From Isoperla grammatica (taxonomy: Eukaryota; Arthropoda; Insecta; Plecoptera; Perlodidae), in assembly GCA_945910005.1 (NCBI GenBank), contig OX246744.1, forward strand, positions 1,803,950 through 1,867,949: a DNA stretch of 64,000 nt. Direction: 5' to 3'. The position numbers and the translations under genes were made by a program. Positions 10,865-23,513 of the stretch are shown here, piece by piece (position 1 is the stretch's first letter; every line of letters begins with the position of its first letter). Under the pieces are notes generated by a model that saw only the letters and a program-made list of their open reading frames with translations, was not told the DNA's origin and ran no database searches.

Positions 10865-11345
10865 TCCTTCCGTTTGTTGGTCTCCTGATAGCCTTTGATC
10901 TGTCAACTTCGAATCCATGCCAGGCAGCAGGGGTCATTTCATTTTTGGTCTTCATCATCCAGTCACCTCCACAATAACCTCCGTCGCATCGCTTTTGATC
11001 TGTTGACTTCAATAACACCATAAACAACCATAACCTCCTTCCATTTGTTCGTCTCCTGATCGCATTAGATCAGTTGACTTCAATAACACCATAAACAACA
11101 ATAACCTCCTTCCATTTGTTCGTCTCCTGATCGCATTAGATCAGTTGACTTCAATAACACCATAAACAATAATAACCTCCTTTCGTTTGTTCGTCTCCTG
11201 ATCGCATTTGACACAGCATTTGATCTGTTGACTTCAATAACACCATAAACAACAATAACCTCCTTCCATTTGTTCGTCTCCTGATCGCATTAGATCTTTT
11301 GACTTCGATAACACCATAAACAACAATAGCCTCCTTCCTCCAAGA
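10865..11345 (+). repeat. 71-bp tandem repeat
   Basis: About five to six copies, 71 bp apart (11041, 11112, 11183), one lengthened to 83 bp: 'aacctccttccatttgttcg', 'tctcctgatcgcattagat', 'gttgacttcaataacacc'. Copies decay toward both sides, and echoes ('cctccttcctcc', 'gctcctgat') persist to about 11740. Confidence 0.92.
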
Positions 11346-12059
11346 TGCTCCTGATCAATGTTAGTTCTTGAGTTAAGAGTCCCGTAGGAAGAAGTCAAAT
11401 TTACCCGCGACAAGCATGATAGTGTGTCGAAACCTAGCTCTGATATAATGCTCCAGTATCCTTGTATTTTCAAAGTCAACTTGTAATCGAAACCTTCTTC
11501 CTCGTTACAAACTTTTAATAGCTTTTCCTGAATCCTTACAATCTCAAAGTTGTCTTGAAATCGGAACCTCCTTCCTCCTTGTACACTCCTGATAGATGTT
11601 CCAGCATCAGTGCATTCCTCATGTCGTTGTGAGACAGAAACCCGTCTTTCCTTCCTTATTGGCTCCTAAATTAACGCCATTCATTCATCTATCCTGGGAA
11701 TATCTTTGAAAATACAACAGTCTTCTTTCTTATGAGCTCCTGATCTATGTGAGGTCTCGCCCCACCGCCATTCATGAAGATCTCCTCGCATTCCTCTGGC
11801 AGTTCCAGGTTTCCGGTCCATTAGACCGACACAGCCGGAAGTGCTCGACCAATTACAGCTGCTAACGAGGGGGGTCGTTCAATGAAACATCTTCCAGAGC
11901 TATTTCCAGACGAGTCGACGTTTTTTAGTCTCGTTCGCGTTCCACGAAAAGCGCGTTTTTCTTATTTATAAAAATACTCTTGAGCGATTCGTCGTTTGTG
12001 CTTGAAATAAACTCCAGTGTTATGTTGTTTGTCAATCTCCCCATCGTATCCGGCTCTTT
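11346..12059 (+). other. anonymous segment with decayed echoes of the 71-bp repeat
   Basis: Nothing else recognised. Confidence 0.5.
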
Positions 12060-12190
12060 AGGCTGGAATGGAATGTCCAAGAGTTGTTTAAAGTACCCCG
12101 CAATCAGTATTGCATGTGGTGGGAATCGAAAGCTTGACTTTCCGAATAGTCTCGCCTGCCATACCGCTGAGCTAACTCTAACCGTGTGAT
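12060..12190 (-). repeat. tRNA-derived SINE, minus orientation
   Basis: The minus strand reads 'gttagagttagctcagcgg' (A box TAGCTCAGCGG), then 'caagctttcgattcccacc' (B box), then a body with 'tggaatgtccaagagttg' on the plus strand. A and B boxes are correctly spaced for a tRNA-derived promoter. The head differs from the 42555 copy, so it may be a second family. Confidence 0.7.
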
Positions 12191-13384
12191 GAAAATAAAA
12201 ATATATCAATTTTATTCAGTATAGGATTTCCGTCGAGCTGTTTTCATTGTCCCCCCCCCCAACTACCCCCACCACCCCCACCCATATTTCGGGACGAACG
12301 AATAACTTTTTGAATAACTGCTTGGTGCTAGAAGTTTTTACAATAACTAATCATACAAATACTTTACTTCCTTTGTTCAAATTGACCCCGTGGGAAAAAT
12401 ATTATTGCGTTTCTCATCGTTTAGAACGTTTCATAATTAATTATTTGATTACTCTTAGCTAATTACTAGAACTATTTACCCACAGTATTTGACCTTCACT
12501 TACAACAATGAGATGTCCTCCCTTCCGCTTCCAAAGACATACTGTAGTAGCAAAGATACTAAAATATACCCTGTCGGGTTAGTAGTTGTATCCCGGTTCC
12601 TGCAGTAGTTCTGTTTTCTACCGTGGGCGCCACCGGGCGGTGCCCCTGCGTCGGGCGCGTAGGCAACCAGCCACACACCATTCTCAACGCACCCTTGCGG
12701 GATCCAGGCCAACTACGCCGCAGCGCTCCAAACTCTGTGACTCACATCAAGTACCAACCTTGTTTACGGGTAAACCACCCGAGTTATGCATTGTCTAGGC
12801 TTGGAAGTTCATGTGGTATGAACTTAACTCACGTAATGTGCGATAAGCATTACAATATTACACATTTTCAAATAAATAATATATTTTTTAAATATAATGA
12901 AGAAGGTATGCAACAGACAACAGTAATTGTGAATTGAAACTGAAGATCTCTAGTCGGCATTGCATAGTGATAACTTTAGCATTGGAATTACTAGTATTGA
13001 AAGAAAACGTTCAAACGTTTTACTGATGCTACTCATCAATAATCGCTGAGTGAGTGACTAAAATAATAGACTAATTGTTAGTTCTCGGTATCCAATAGCG
13101 TGACCCCATTGATAAGCCACTGTGACGCGAGATATTGATTGTAACTTGAACTGTAATCAATTGAATCTGGAAGCTTACGTACATTTCATCGTTTTTCCTT
13201 CTTTTACAATCTTAATCACGCCTAAAAATAAAGACATTTATCTATCTATCTATCTACACGGTAAACAAAAATGAAGTAATATCATGTAGCTTATTTTGAT
13301 CGTAAATCATCTATGTTTGCCTGACGTAGAATATAAATTGTTATTGATTATTGATTACTCGACAACTATGATCATGACGTCCGG
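12191..13384 (+). other. anonymous segment
   Basis: Contains a C run and CCCCCAC-rich stretch at 12250-12285, a G/C-rich patch at 12610-12740 with no recognisable coding, and (ATCT)n at about 13234-13256. Confidence 0.6.
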
Positions 13385-13480
13385 GGGTGTTTGGAGGAAA
13401 GGGAGAAGTAGGACAGGACAGAAAGGGGAGGACGTGGACTGCATTTCGTCTGGCTTCTCGTCTCGGTTAGGATAGCCCTA
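13385..13480 (+). repeat. dispersed repeat F, fragment
   Basis: Shares 'gggtgtttggaggaaaggg' and 'tggactgcatttcgtctg' with 49255-49470. Confidence 0.75.
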
Positions 13481-14094
13481 CGCTCTGGGGATCAGCAACG
13501 CACACAAACCTGCCCACCACGACAAGGTAGAACAGAGAGTGTTGCAGACGACTTGAACTATGCTGTACGTGGACTGGCCAGCAGCGATCCACACACTTGA
13601 CCCAGTGAGCAGTGTGTCTTGTCTGTCTGTCTGCCCTGCTCTGCCCTGCCCTGCTACAGCCTCGGGGCACGTCACGTGACGCGTTCTCATGCATACAGTT
13701 CAATTCAATTCAATTTTAATTTTTCAATTCAATTTATTAGACATTTACAGGTACATATTATTTCCAGATATTTTATCATTTAATCAAGGCAACCACATAA
13801 GTGAAGAATCCTTGTTCGTGGTTGCCCTGTTACAAGTTTAGTCTTTAATATTTAATTGATAAGAAAATAGACAATTTGTACTTAAAAACTAATCCTACTT
13901 ACTACTAGTAGAATTAGAATCATACCACTATTTTATTTACGTAGCATTTTTATTTATTTATTTCACATCAATCTATAATATTTAGTTATAGCTATTATTT
14001 ATGGGGGAAAAAATACGTGTGCCATTTATATTTGTATGTATATTTATTTATATGGTTCAGTGTTCAAACCCCGATTCGGATATGGGTTTTTTTA
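13481..14094 (+). other. anonymous AT-rich segment
   Basis: A 'caattcaattcaatt' short repeat lies near 13700; nothing else recognised. Confidence 0.6.
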
Positions 14095-14215
14095 TCATTG
14101 GAACTTGACTATTATCTACCGACATGATGATAACTGTGACTGTGGAGCCCTCATAGCAACGATTTACAAATGTATCCCATTGAAATGAGTGGGTAGAATA
14201 TAACCTGATGCACGT
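14050..14215 (+). repeat. SINE-like repeat D', plus orientation
   Basis: Starts with a degraded B box ('cagtgttcaaaccccgattc'), then 'ggagccctcatagcaacg', then 'atcccattgaaatgagtggg' and 'tagaatataacc'. Confidence 0.6.
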
Positions 14216-15119
14216 TACACGCCCATACAATGTAACACTCCATATATTATAGGCTCTCATTATCTTTATAATCTCAATAGTCGGGTCTTGTTTCGTTTCT
14301 ATGTCAATACGTGTTTAGTTTGGTCTGCCTTTTCTTGTTCTGCGAATATTGTATTAATTTGTGTATTTTTACGGGTGTTTTTGGGGGCACAAGAAGCAGT
14401 TCCACACTTCTTCGTGGATTTTCTTTAAAAAATTCCATTCAGTTATCCTTTCATGATAATATAATTTTAACACTTCGACCAACATTTTACATAACCATCT
14501 GTATAACAACATTTCGTAAAAAAATCCTTTGTATGTTTTATGTTTTTCTTTAATTGTATTCATTAGTATGTTGGATCGTTGTGGTCACTCAATGTACGTT
14601 GGACAGACAAAGTATAAATTGTGTTTCTCTCTCTTATTTTATAAATATAAGTTTACGTTCCCACTATTGAAACTATGGAACCGTTTACTCGCGTTGTTAA
14701 TAAGTATAGTAATTGAGAACACTAAGTGAAACACTTAATACACTAGTGTTTCACTTTCTAATGTGTTTATTGTTTTGTTTTTTTACTTTTTACGAGCTGC
14801 ATTTTTATCTTTCTGTGCGGTGGCCAATTTATTTATATTATCTTTTTCCTGTATAAAATAATGTGTTGTCCTCCTTTATAAATCAGTTTTAGGATAGGCA
14901 ATCAGTGAATAAATAAATCGATGTTGTGTATATCTTCATTAGTGGTTTTGGGCCCGGGGATGTATAAAAGTGAAAGAGAAACTGTGAACATGCACCCATT
15001 ATCTCCTGAGTGTGGTGGCCTCATTCAGTTGGTCAACCCTAGAGGTGTCAGCTCTAGGCATCTCTAGTTACTTATATCTAGCTAGTACACACACACTTTG
15101 TTAATTAAATTAATTTGTA
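14216..15119 (+). other. anonymous AT-rich segment
   Basis: Open frames of 64-80 codons at 14311-14729 are rich in Phe/Leu/Ile because of base composition. No domain seen. Confidence 0.6.
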
Positions 15120-15230
15120 TTTACCCATTCTGTTACCAGAATGGATTTTCAATGGGGGACATTTATACAATGTATTATGCTTCGTTGCTATGACGGCTCC
15201 AAAGTTACCGTATACATATACATGTTAACG
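15120..15230 (-). repeat. SINE-like repeat D', minus orientation
   Basis: Has the tail block 'ttttcaatgggggacattta' and 'cgttgctatgacggctccaa'. Confidence 0.75.
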
Positions 15231-15879
15231 TGCGTTTAAAAAAACATTCCTGAACCAAGATTCAATGAATTATCAATCAACAAATTCATGATTCGATCAA
15301 CAAACCAATACAGTCTTTGTAAATCATTGAATAACTGTTCCGCTACACAAAATCGAAACGTAAAACGCGTAACTATGTTGGCATATTTGACTCAGCCAGT
15401 CAAAAGAGGACTTCCCACAGTCCACCGTTGTATCTTTCTTTAAATTTTACTTTATTGGCGTTTCTCTTCAATCACCCTACTTGTTTTAACTGTGTGTAGA
15501 GGACTCAGAGATGTCATGGTGTGAAGGTGGCTGGGCGTACAACCCACCCACCCACACACAACTCCAAACAATTCCATCAGTTCAAAGAGCTCCATAGGAA
15601 ATATGTCACCAGTGTTGAGTTGAGGCAAACATCCAAATTAGGCGCGACGGAAACATATCCACATTCCATCGTAGCCGCCCGGGATCTGAGCCGGGTGTAA
15701 CCAAGGGACGTGGGTTCGAGTCCCGCTTAGCGTTTATTAGCGGTAGCACGCGTGACTCTTATTCGGTAGGTTAAGTGTTCGCATCCCGCATCTGGCAATT
15801 ACAAGGGAAGGTGTTGGATGAAACGTTACTCCAACGGGTTGATTTATTTATTTTTGTTAGGTATTGTTTAGGTACTTGA
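15231..15879 (+). other. anonymous segment with a tRNA-like B box
   Basis: At 15708-15726 'cgtgggttcgagtcccgct' is a Pol III B-box match. The upstream sequence does not give a clear A box. The rest is unrecognised. Confidence 0.45.
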
Positions 15880-16210
15880 CAGCGGTCTTGAAACGTTTAC
15901 ATCCACGTTCCGATTAATATTCATGTAAATCTTTCCATCGCAACACTTGTATAACCCCTTCCTCCCGAGCTGTGTTTTCATTTGTACATTTTAGATCAAG
16001 TTCTCCGTTCTTCACATCTAACGAAATCAATCTAGTTAACCAACCTTGCCTCTAATAAAAGAACTTGTTCCGCGCTTTAAAATGTGGATTTAAAAATAGT
16101 TCAATTAGTGTAACACTTCTTCTTTTAAAATAACATTTGAAAAAAATGTCTCAAATAAAACTCCCTCATGTCCCAAGTTTAGGACGCGAACCAGTCTTTG
16201 AAAACTACTG
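15880..16210. mobile_element. hAT-like MITE
   Basis: Left end CAGCGGTCTTGAAACG; right end 'gtctttgaaaactactg', whose reverse complement is CAGTAGTTTTCAAAG. CAGCGGT..CAAA termini are familiar from hAT elements. Shared interior 'cgaaccagtctttg' and 'tgtcccaagtttaggacgcg' recur at 23735-23980. No 8-bp duplication was found, so the boundaries may have eroded. Confidence 0.65.
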
Positions 16211-17334
16211 TGCTAGCTAGAAGATGACTTATTTTGGTTTAAATTTGAACAATCTTCAAGCATATCAAAGCGGTTTAAGCGACATAAGTCGGATGTTCGA
16301 CAGGGTATGTCGACGTACCGCGTGCGTGTATGTGTGCGTGAGTGCGTGAGTGTGTGCCAACTATAGTCAGCTACTGAGAATCAGGGGTCACCTCGACAGA
16401 ACCGGCCAAGACTGTGCCAAGCCAGGCCAGCCAACTCACTGCATGGCCTGTGTTACGGTTACATTCTAGCTAGGTAGCCTCCAGTTGTGTAGCCTAGTTT
16501 CGTCCACCTCTATAACATTCTGAAGGCCGTGCATGTCCATCATCTTTGTGTGTATATCCAAGTCAAGTTCATTTCAAACGCCTTCTTTTTATTAAACCAC
16601 TTCTGACGACGTTTTTTTTCTTCGTTTTACAATCTTTTTTCTTTAGTTTTAGAAGGTTTTCAATCAGTTTTTACGGCCGGAAATTCGAACTTGTTACGTT
16701 GTCGACCGTGGAAGTGGTGACTTTCGAGCTGAAAAAATCAATTTGAATTTATATGATGGTAATCATTATATTATTACTTTCGCTGTTTTCGTAAGTTTCG
16801 CCGTACTGCTAATTAATGTTTACATAATTATCTATTTAGCATTATTTTTATTTTCTAAATAGAATTATATTCGTTAATCTTATGTAAATGGTAATAAACT
16901 GAACAAATTGTTTGCCTGTAAAGTGTAGAGAAACTTATTATGATTATTATAAAACATGATCGCAAAAATGCCCCCTTCCCCCCCTCCCCCCTCCCGTTGA
17001 ATAGATTATGATATCACTCATTTATGCGCGTGGCGACCATCTTTACAATCAAACGTTGGGTAGGTTGCAATGGTGGAACAGTTGAAGGCTATTGTGTGAG
17101 ACTACAAAAAGCATAAGTTCTGAAAATTCACCATATTTTGGAAATACAATGTCACGTCAAGAAAATTTTTAAATTCGCTAACGAGTCAATTTCAAATTGT
17201 AAATAATCCCCGCCATTAGTGCGACAGTCTTTATCGCTGTGACGTCACGTGGGAACTGATCTTAATACCTGGATGTTCGTGGAAGTGAGGCGAGCAATGT
17301 CGTCTGCATTCTGGTACACCCGCTCTACAGTCTG
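16211..17334 (+). other. anonymous segment
   Basis: A TGTG/GCGTGAG-rich stretch lies at 16321-16357 and C runs at 16970-16993. No gene seen. Confidence 0.6.
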
Positions 17335-17470
17335 CTGTACTGGCCTGCAAGGTGACCAGGCTAGTCTGCTATACTGGCCTGCAAGTCTCAAGTCACCAGC
17401 CTAGTCCACTGTATACTGGCCTGCAAGGTGACCAGGCTAGTCCACTGTACAAGTCACCAGGCCAGTAGGC
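17325..17470 (+). repeat. degenerate tandem repeat (CTGGCCTGCAAG)
   Basis: Several imperfect units of about 34-50 bp: 'actggcctgcaaggtgacc' followed by 'aggctagtc'. Confidence 0.75.
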
Positions 17471-17817
17471 GACCCTCGCAGTCGTACCAACGTGACGGAG
17501 TTCAGTCACAATGTCCACGATGAACTACCCAAGCGTTACACAAATATCTTCATAACATGCAGATCTAGGATTGTAGTAAACGGGAATTTGTAGTGAACAT
17601 CTGGGCCGACGTGTGTACTGTATATTTTAAATACTTTGTATGGGCTTTAACTTCTCTATTCTCTTTATAATCCAACGTTTCAGACGTTAAAAAATAAATA
17701 CAAGAGCTGAAACCAATATCAAAAATATAAAAAAATTAGGAAAAGCAACTTCAAACCCCTATGTCGTCACAATTATATACATAAACATGTAATTACATAG
17801 CTTGATTGACAATTTAT

Positions 17818-17890
17818 TGATGTGATAGCTCGGATTGTATCGTTTTCGATACATAAAGATGGGGGTTCGATTCCCAGTAGGGGCAAACTT
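17818..17890 (+). other. tRNA-like SINE head
   Basis: 'gtgatagctcggattgtatc' resembles an A-box region and 'gggggttcgattcccagtag' is a good B box, spaced as in a tRNA. The acceptor stem does not pair well, so a functional tRNA gene is unlikely. Confidence 0.45.
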
Positions 17891-17999
17891 CTTCGACAGT
17901 TGGTACAGTGTAACGCACGCGCGGAAATCTACATGAACGGGGGTACCGCACACGTAACCCGAGCTTGCTACAAGCGTTTGATAGTGAGGGTTCGTAGAT

Positions 18000-18110
18000 A
18001 ATGCAGCGGTGTAAAGCTAGCTCTGCTTCAGTGCAAGTAATTTAAACTGACAGAAGCGTGCAGCGGTGTAAAGCTAGCTTCGGTCCCGGTAATTTAGTGA
18101 ATGTCTTTTG
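18000..18110 (+). repeat. tandem duplication of 'gcagcggtgtaaagctagct'
   Basis: Two copies about 58 bp apart, immediately left of the inverted-repeat element at 18119. Confidence 0.85.
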
Positions 18111-18118
18111 AGGCCGCT

Positions 18119-18918
18119 TCAATCTGCCCGCGCGAGATTACTGGGCTAATGGAGCGTTTAGGTGAGATTAGTAAGACACGCTCGTTTACCAAACTGTGAT
18201 TTCTAATCGTGACCCGACCTACTCCATCCAGCCTGCACTCACAGACAAACAGACAGATCTACTCCATCCAGCTTGCACTCACTCACAGACAGATCTACTC
18301 CATCCAGCCTGCACTCACAGACAAACAGACAGATCTACTCCATCCAGCCTGCACTCACAGACAAACAGATCTACTCTATCCACCTTGCACTCACAAACAA
18401 ACAGATAGATCTACTCTATCCACTCTGCACAGACGAACAGACAGGTCTACTCCATCCAGCCTGCACTCACAGACAAACAGATCTACTCCATTCAGCCTGC
18501 ACTCACAGACAAACAGATCTACTACATTCAGCCTGCACTCACAGACAAACAGATCTACTCCATCCAGCCTACACTCACAGACAGACAGATCTACTCCATC
18601 CAGCCTGCACTCACAGACGAACAGACAGATCTACTCTATCCAGCTTGCACTCACAGACAAACAGATCTACTCCATCCAGCTTGCACTCTCAGACATACAG
18701 ACCTACTCCATTCAGCCTGCACTCACAGACAAACAGATTTACTCTATCCAGCCAGCCTGGACCCACAGATAGAGTAGACCTGTCTGTTTGTCTGTGAGTG
18801 CAGGCTGGATGGAGTAGGTCGGGTCACGATTAGAAACCACAGTTTTGTAAATGAGTGTGTCTTAATCTCATCTAAACGCTCCATTAGCCCAGTAATCTCG
18901 CTCGGGCAGATTGCGAAT
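18119..18918. mobile_element. inverted-repeat-bounded element filled with a tandem array
   Basis: About 130 bp at the left end (18119-18250) is repeated in inverted orientation at 18771-18918. Shared blocks include 'caatctgcccg', 'gagattactgggctaatgg', 'agcgttta', 'ctaatcgtgacccgacc' and 'tccatccagcctgcactc'. The array lies between. The same architecture occurs at 617-1962 with unrelated sequence. Confidence 0.85.
18218..18770 (+). repeat. tandem array of a 32-40 bp unit (ACAGATCTACTCCATCCAG)
   Basis: About 15 units: 'cctgcactcacagacaaac', then 'agatctactccatccag', with a variable number of ACAG repeats between, so unit length varies. Open frames of up to 187 codons here are products of the array. 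Confidence 0.95.
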
Positions 18919-20162
18919 GCGCTCGCAACAATATCAACCAACAAACAATAATAATAGCAATAATAAAACAACAAATTACGAGTAGTGAAACAACACATTC
19001 TACTCCTCAAAGTTGTACTAGAATCACAACACAGGGGGTGAAAACCATGGTATATTTGCAAAACACAAAGTCTAATTGTTTGTCTTTTTACAACATTCAT
19101 TTGAACTCTCCCCTAACTTACATGAATGTGACAAGTTACAATATCCACCATTGTTTCTTGTTTGTGAAGCGATGCATGTGTGTGTATGATAATAATTCAG
19201 AGCTACATATGCACACATGGCTGGTTTATTATGTTATTGTGAGAATCTAGAGTTCCTTGTTTTTTCGGTATAAATTAGAAAATAATGTTAAAACACTAGA
19301 ATGGTATAATTATATTAGTATATACTTGTCTTTTATAATTAAGACGTTTCATTACTAGTTTTTCTATAATATTTATTCAGAACTTTCGTTTTTTTCTGTT
19401 TTATTTAGTTAGTTGTTTTCTGACAACTACGCGAGTAAAGTTACAATCCTTACCAAGTTGCTTTAAATATATTCTATGGGCATATAGCACGACTACGCGT
19501 ACACATTCGCTCACACTTGTACTCGAACCCAGGTCTTTAGAGCCAACATAACTAACTTTCCGTAGGAATATCTTTTATAAGGTGCACATCAGTTTTACTG
19601 GTTGTGCCCCTCTTCAGGATGTAATGTCCAAGAGCTGTTAGTAGGACTCAATACCAGCATACGCCTTTAAGACTGAGGAAAACCTCGGAAGAATGCATAA
19701 TACAGAATGCCTATTTTGAGTGGTAAATAAATTAGTGTATTTTTAAATAAGTGTACCCCACACACATTATAGTAAACTTGAGAGATGGAGTAGTTGTGAA
19801 TACAAATTACAAATATATCAACAATCCGATGCCCAATATATTGTGGTAGGGTCGTCGCCGTACACCTCGTTGCACCCCTCGTGACCTTGCCTCGCAGCAT
19901 TCAGGCTAAGGACGAACGAGCGAACGCGCACATCCTGGAAAGTAAGCACGTGACTGTGTCCAACACTTAAAATATCATATCACTTATCGCCAGGATATTA
20001 ATAATTAAGATAGCCGGTGATAATTATTGGTTCTTGAGTAACACTCACGGTAATTAATGTAGGGACCACTGCAGAAGCTGAGACTGCCGAGTCTGAATTA
20101 TGGAGTTGCTGCAGTGTAGACCAGACTATTTTTATTTCCGTTGAGTTTTTGGTTTAGGGCAG
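18919..20162 (+). other. anonymous segment with a SINE fragment
   Basis: At 19617-19695 there is a minus-strand fragment of the tRNA-derived SINE body ('aatgtccaagagctgtta', 'gactgaggaaaacctcgga'). The remainder is AT-rich and unrecognised. Confidence 0.6.
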
Positions 20163-20300
20163 CGGTCTTCAAAGTTTTCCATCCGCGTCCCAATTCTTAT
20201 TCGTAGTAATCTTTCCGTCCCAAAACGTTTAATGGGGGTTAAACGGGGGGGTTACATCCTCTCCCCCCACAGAAATTTTAAATCAAGTCTTGCATTATGT
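20163..20300. mobile_element. truncated hAT-like MITE
   Basis: Left terminus CAGCGGTCTTCAAAG, followed by 'ctttccgtcccaaaacg' as in the 15880 and 23735 copies; the other end is absent. Confidence 0.6.
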
Positions 20301-20925
20301 ACGTTCGCGTGTGCTGCACGAAACAGCAACTTGCTTTCGATGGAAGAGCAAGTATTGTAGTGTACAAAAAATAATGCACTTTGTGCAACATATTCAACAA
20401 AATCATGTTTAGTAAAATAAATTTTATCTATGAGATTTATGTCCTTATTTATGTGTGCGCTGTGATTATACGTATGTTGTCGTGGTCTCTAACGTTCTTG
20501 TTTCTTTGTTTCAGGTAAGTTCAATGCACGACTTGTAGGGACCCGAGCGTTGCAGCGGGGTGAGTTAGCGTTGACAAGGGCTGAGTTACACGGTTGTCAT
20601 AGCAATCTTTGCTCTTAGGACACGCCGAGCCCCATCAAACTATTGTATATTAATTATTTTCGTATAAAGTGGTATTATTATATGGTTTTCGGAAACAATA
20701 TCGTAAAGAAACATCATTTTGATTCAAACAAAATTAGTTTTTTTTTTAAGTATGAAGTGTTTTGGAAGTTTGAAAACTACCTGTAATTATCTACGTATGA
20801 AACTGCAATAATTTATCGAGATTTTTTCGTTATTTTGCGCTTAGTTATGCGAATTTCGTGTTCTATTTTTATATTTTCACAATCGCCAACGTTCAATCAA
20901 ATATTATTGCTACTTGTGAAAATAG
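20301..20925 (+). other. anonymous AT-rich segment
   Basis: No gene or repeat recognised. Confidence 0.6.
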
Positions 20926-21003
20926 ACCTTTTTCAGAATTGATCTAGGATGACCCTTTGATAGAAGTATCCACGGCCCTCAAAATCAATTCTGAATATCG
21001 TCT
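20926..21003. mobile_element. MITE B, internally deleted copy
   Basis: Retains both inverted ends, 'tttttcagaattgatctag' and 'aaaatcaattctgaatatcg', with only about 35 bp between. Confidence 0.75.
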
Positions 21004-21784
21004 ATTATCTCATGGGCTGTATTTAAGATACCGTGACACGTATGACCACGTTCGACAGCATTAATCGAAGCGTGCAACAATCGATCTCATTTCTCGTTGT
21101 ATTGTGTAGAAATCTAGATGGCCCTGGTGTCATAATTAATTAGACACTTTGTCCGATATAATAATTGGAATGTTTCAATACGATAGGAATCAGTAGATAA
21201 ACCTGTTGCTGGGGAGTGTCCGTGTGCACAGTAAGTCACCGGGTGTATGTGGGCGTGGGCGGGCATGTGGACAGCCTTGAACACGAGGTGTTGCCAGCCA
21301 CAGCAGTAGTACCATAAAATACCGCCAGATTCGCCGGTTGCACTGCTAACATGTTGAAAATATCGAAAATACAATACAGTAACTCATTATTTTGTTACAA
21401 ATTGCAACACGCAAAGTACAAAACAAAAATGGCGAGGTTCAGTTACAAAAATCATTCTTCCACCTGACCGTACAGCACTCAGACGTAAGAAATAAGAAGT
21501 ATTAATAAATAAGTTAGAAATAATAATCATGTAGTATTCTTGGTATGCGATGTTCGTTTGTTTGTCTACAACAATGACTTGGTGTACGGAAGTAAGGCCG
21601 ACAACAATGTTCGACGTCACTTGAATATAAAGAATAATACAAACGTATCGACATATTTATGAAAAGTACAAGCTAAAAAAACTAAATGAAAAGCAAGTAA
21701 TACTAATAGATCGTCATCAATCAATATGATTTTTAAACAAATTGTATTTCATTGATAAATAAGTACTTTTTTCATTGAAATAAA
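21004..21784 (+). other. anonymous segment
   Basis: No gene seen; open frames of 77-86 codons on the minus strand have no domain. Confidence 0.6.
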
Positions 21785-21885
21785 TAAATAATAAAATAAA
21801 TTCACATTTAGAGTGTACCCACTCAGTAACTAAACTGATTTGCAGTGGGGGACTTTAATTTAAAGTGACTAAACCAACCAAATAC
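21785..21885 (-). repeat. SINE-like repeat D, 3' fragment, minus orientation
   Basis: Tail and first 90 bp: 'agagtgtacccactcagtaa', 'tgcagtgggggactttaat'. Truncated at the 5' end, as expected for a retroposon. Confidence 0.8.
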
Positions 21886-22034
21886 CGCGTAGTTTTTTAT
21901 TTTAACGATTTTTAAAGTCAATACGCTAAGGGTCATAGCAAATCTCGATTTTATTTTTTCGTCGCTTTTGGAATTTCAAAAAAGCTAGATCTAGCGACTT
22001 TATCGCTACATTTGCCAACACCATAAGGAGGGTG

Positions 22035-22235
22035 TGGTAGCTGTGGTACTGGCATGTGTGGTAGGTGGCATACACACACAGCGCATGTGTGGTAGGTGGC
22101 ATACACACACTGCGCATGTGTGGTAGGTGGTACTGGCATGTGTGGTAGGTGGCACTGCGCATGTGTGGTAGGTGGTACTGGCACACACACACTGCGCATG
22201 TGTGGTAGGTGGTACTAGCATACACACAGACTGCG
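22035..22235 (+). repeat. minisatellite GCATGTGTGGTAGGTGG
   Basis: About seven units of 23-31 bp: 'gcatgtgtggtaggtgg' followed by 'tactg' or 'catacacacac'. Minus-strand frames read TTYHTCAVC repeats and are not genes. Confidence 0.92.
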
Positions 22236-23137
22236 CATGCGCGCGTTACAGGCGAAGAAAGTCGCGCGCACACTATCCGAAAACAGAAGAAAGTTGGAAT
22301 AATCAATCCATTCGTAGGGAGATGAGTCGACTGACCTTGGAAAGGAGGATTCATTTGCATAAGTTTCGAGTTTTCCTTTTCGCAAACTCGTTTCTGACAA
22401 TGCGTTTTGAAAAGTTTGCGTTTGTAATATCATTTGTTGTGTGACTGACTGAATGGGTGGACAATAAATTAAATACAGGTTTGCGTACAATTTACACCGC
22501 TGTACTGTTCACTCTGTGATTGGTGGATTTCAACTGGCTTAGCGCCGGTTTCACCAAACTTTGCAATCGGAGGTTTGCTACAAAAAAACGCGCGCTAATT
22601 CAGAGAAAATCAATAGATTCCTAGCGTTCTTTCACACATTCGTAAATGCAGTTTTCCGCTGAGTAGAGTGAACAAACCTAAGTCTAATTAGCCACGCCCA
22701 CCGCTCCAGGTAACCAACAGAAGGTCGTGAATTATCCCGTATGGACCTATTTCAATTCGATGGTAAGAAGTAGGAACTAGAAAAGTAGATTGACGGTGGA
22801 CTTATGGAATAAACAATTGAATTGAGAGCCTGCAATGTGAAAAAACGGGTTGTTCGGTACATTCTATCAACCGTTAACTTGGAAAATACATTTTGTTTAA
22901 CATTTGAAATAATATCTGAAAAATCCACATATTACCTAGCCCCCACTGTGTCCTACAGTGGCCCCATATTTTATCAAAATCAATACTTTTTTGAGATAAC
23001 ACCTGAAGGTCAATCCAATACATCAGGTAAAACACAAAAAATCACTTGATATATGCTAAAACCAACTTTTTAAAGGCAAAGTGTTTAAAATTGTCCCGTT
23101 TTAGCCCCGGATCACAAAAATACTTATTAGTTACATT
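22236..23137 (+). other. anonymous segment
   Basis: No gene recognised; the 75-91 codon frames show no domain. Confidence 0.6.
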
Positions 23138-23310
23138 GGGCTAACTTTAGCACCTGCACATTTACTCGGAGTGAGGTGTTGGGCTACCTTAAGCACCTGC
23201 ACATTTACTCGGAGTGAGGTGTTGGGCTAACTTTAGCACCTGCACATTTACTCGGAATGAGGTGTTGGGCTAACTATAGCACCTGCACATGTACTCGGAA
23301 TGAGGTGTGA
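23138..23310 (+). repeat. 43-bp tandem repeat, four copies
   Basis: Unit 'gggctaactttagcacctgc', 'acatttactcggagtgaggt', spaced exactly 43 bp (cacctgc at 23151, 23194, 23237 and 23280). Confidence 0.95.
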
Positions 23311-23513
23311 GTGGAAGGCCGTGCATTCAACTCTCTGTCTTGCCCGAAGCTGTCGCGCAAGAGCCGGACCCTCCACACGCATCTATAATAGCGAGGCTTC
23401 TTCTTGCGTTGCATGCTGGATGTTTCGCCGCGAGACCGAAGATAGGTAGAAGAAGCGATCAAACGGCCTTGCGTGTTTTTGTTGGGGTTGCGGACATCGC
23501 CCTGGGAAAAGAG

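Noticed and set aside
18209..18797. Open frames of 174 and 187 codons
   Set aside because: They are translations of the tandem array (LHSQTNRST-type repeats in several frames at once).
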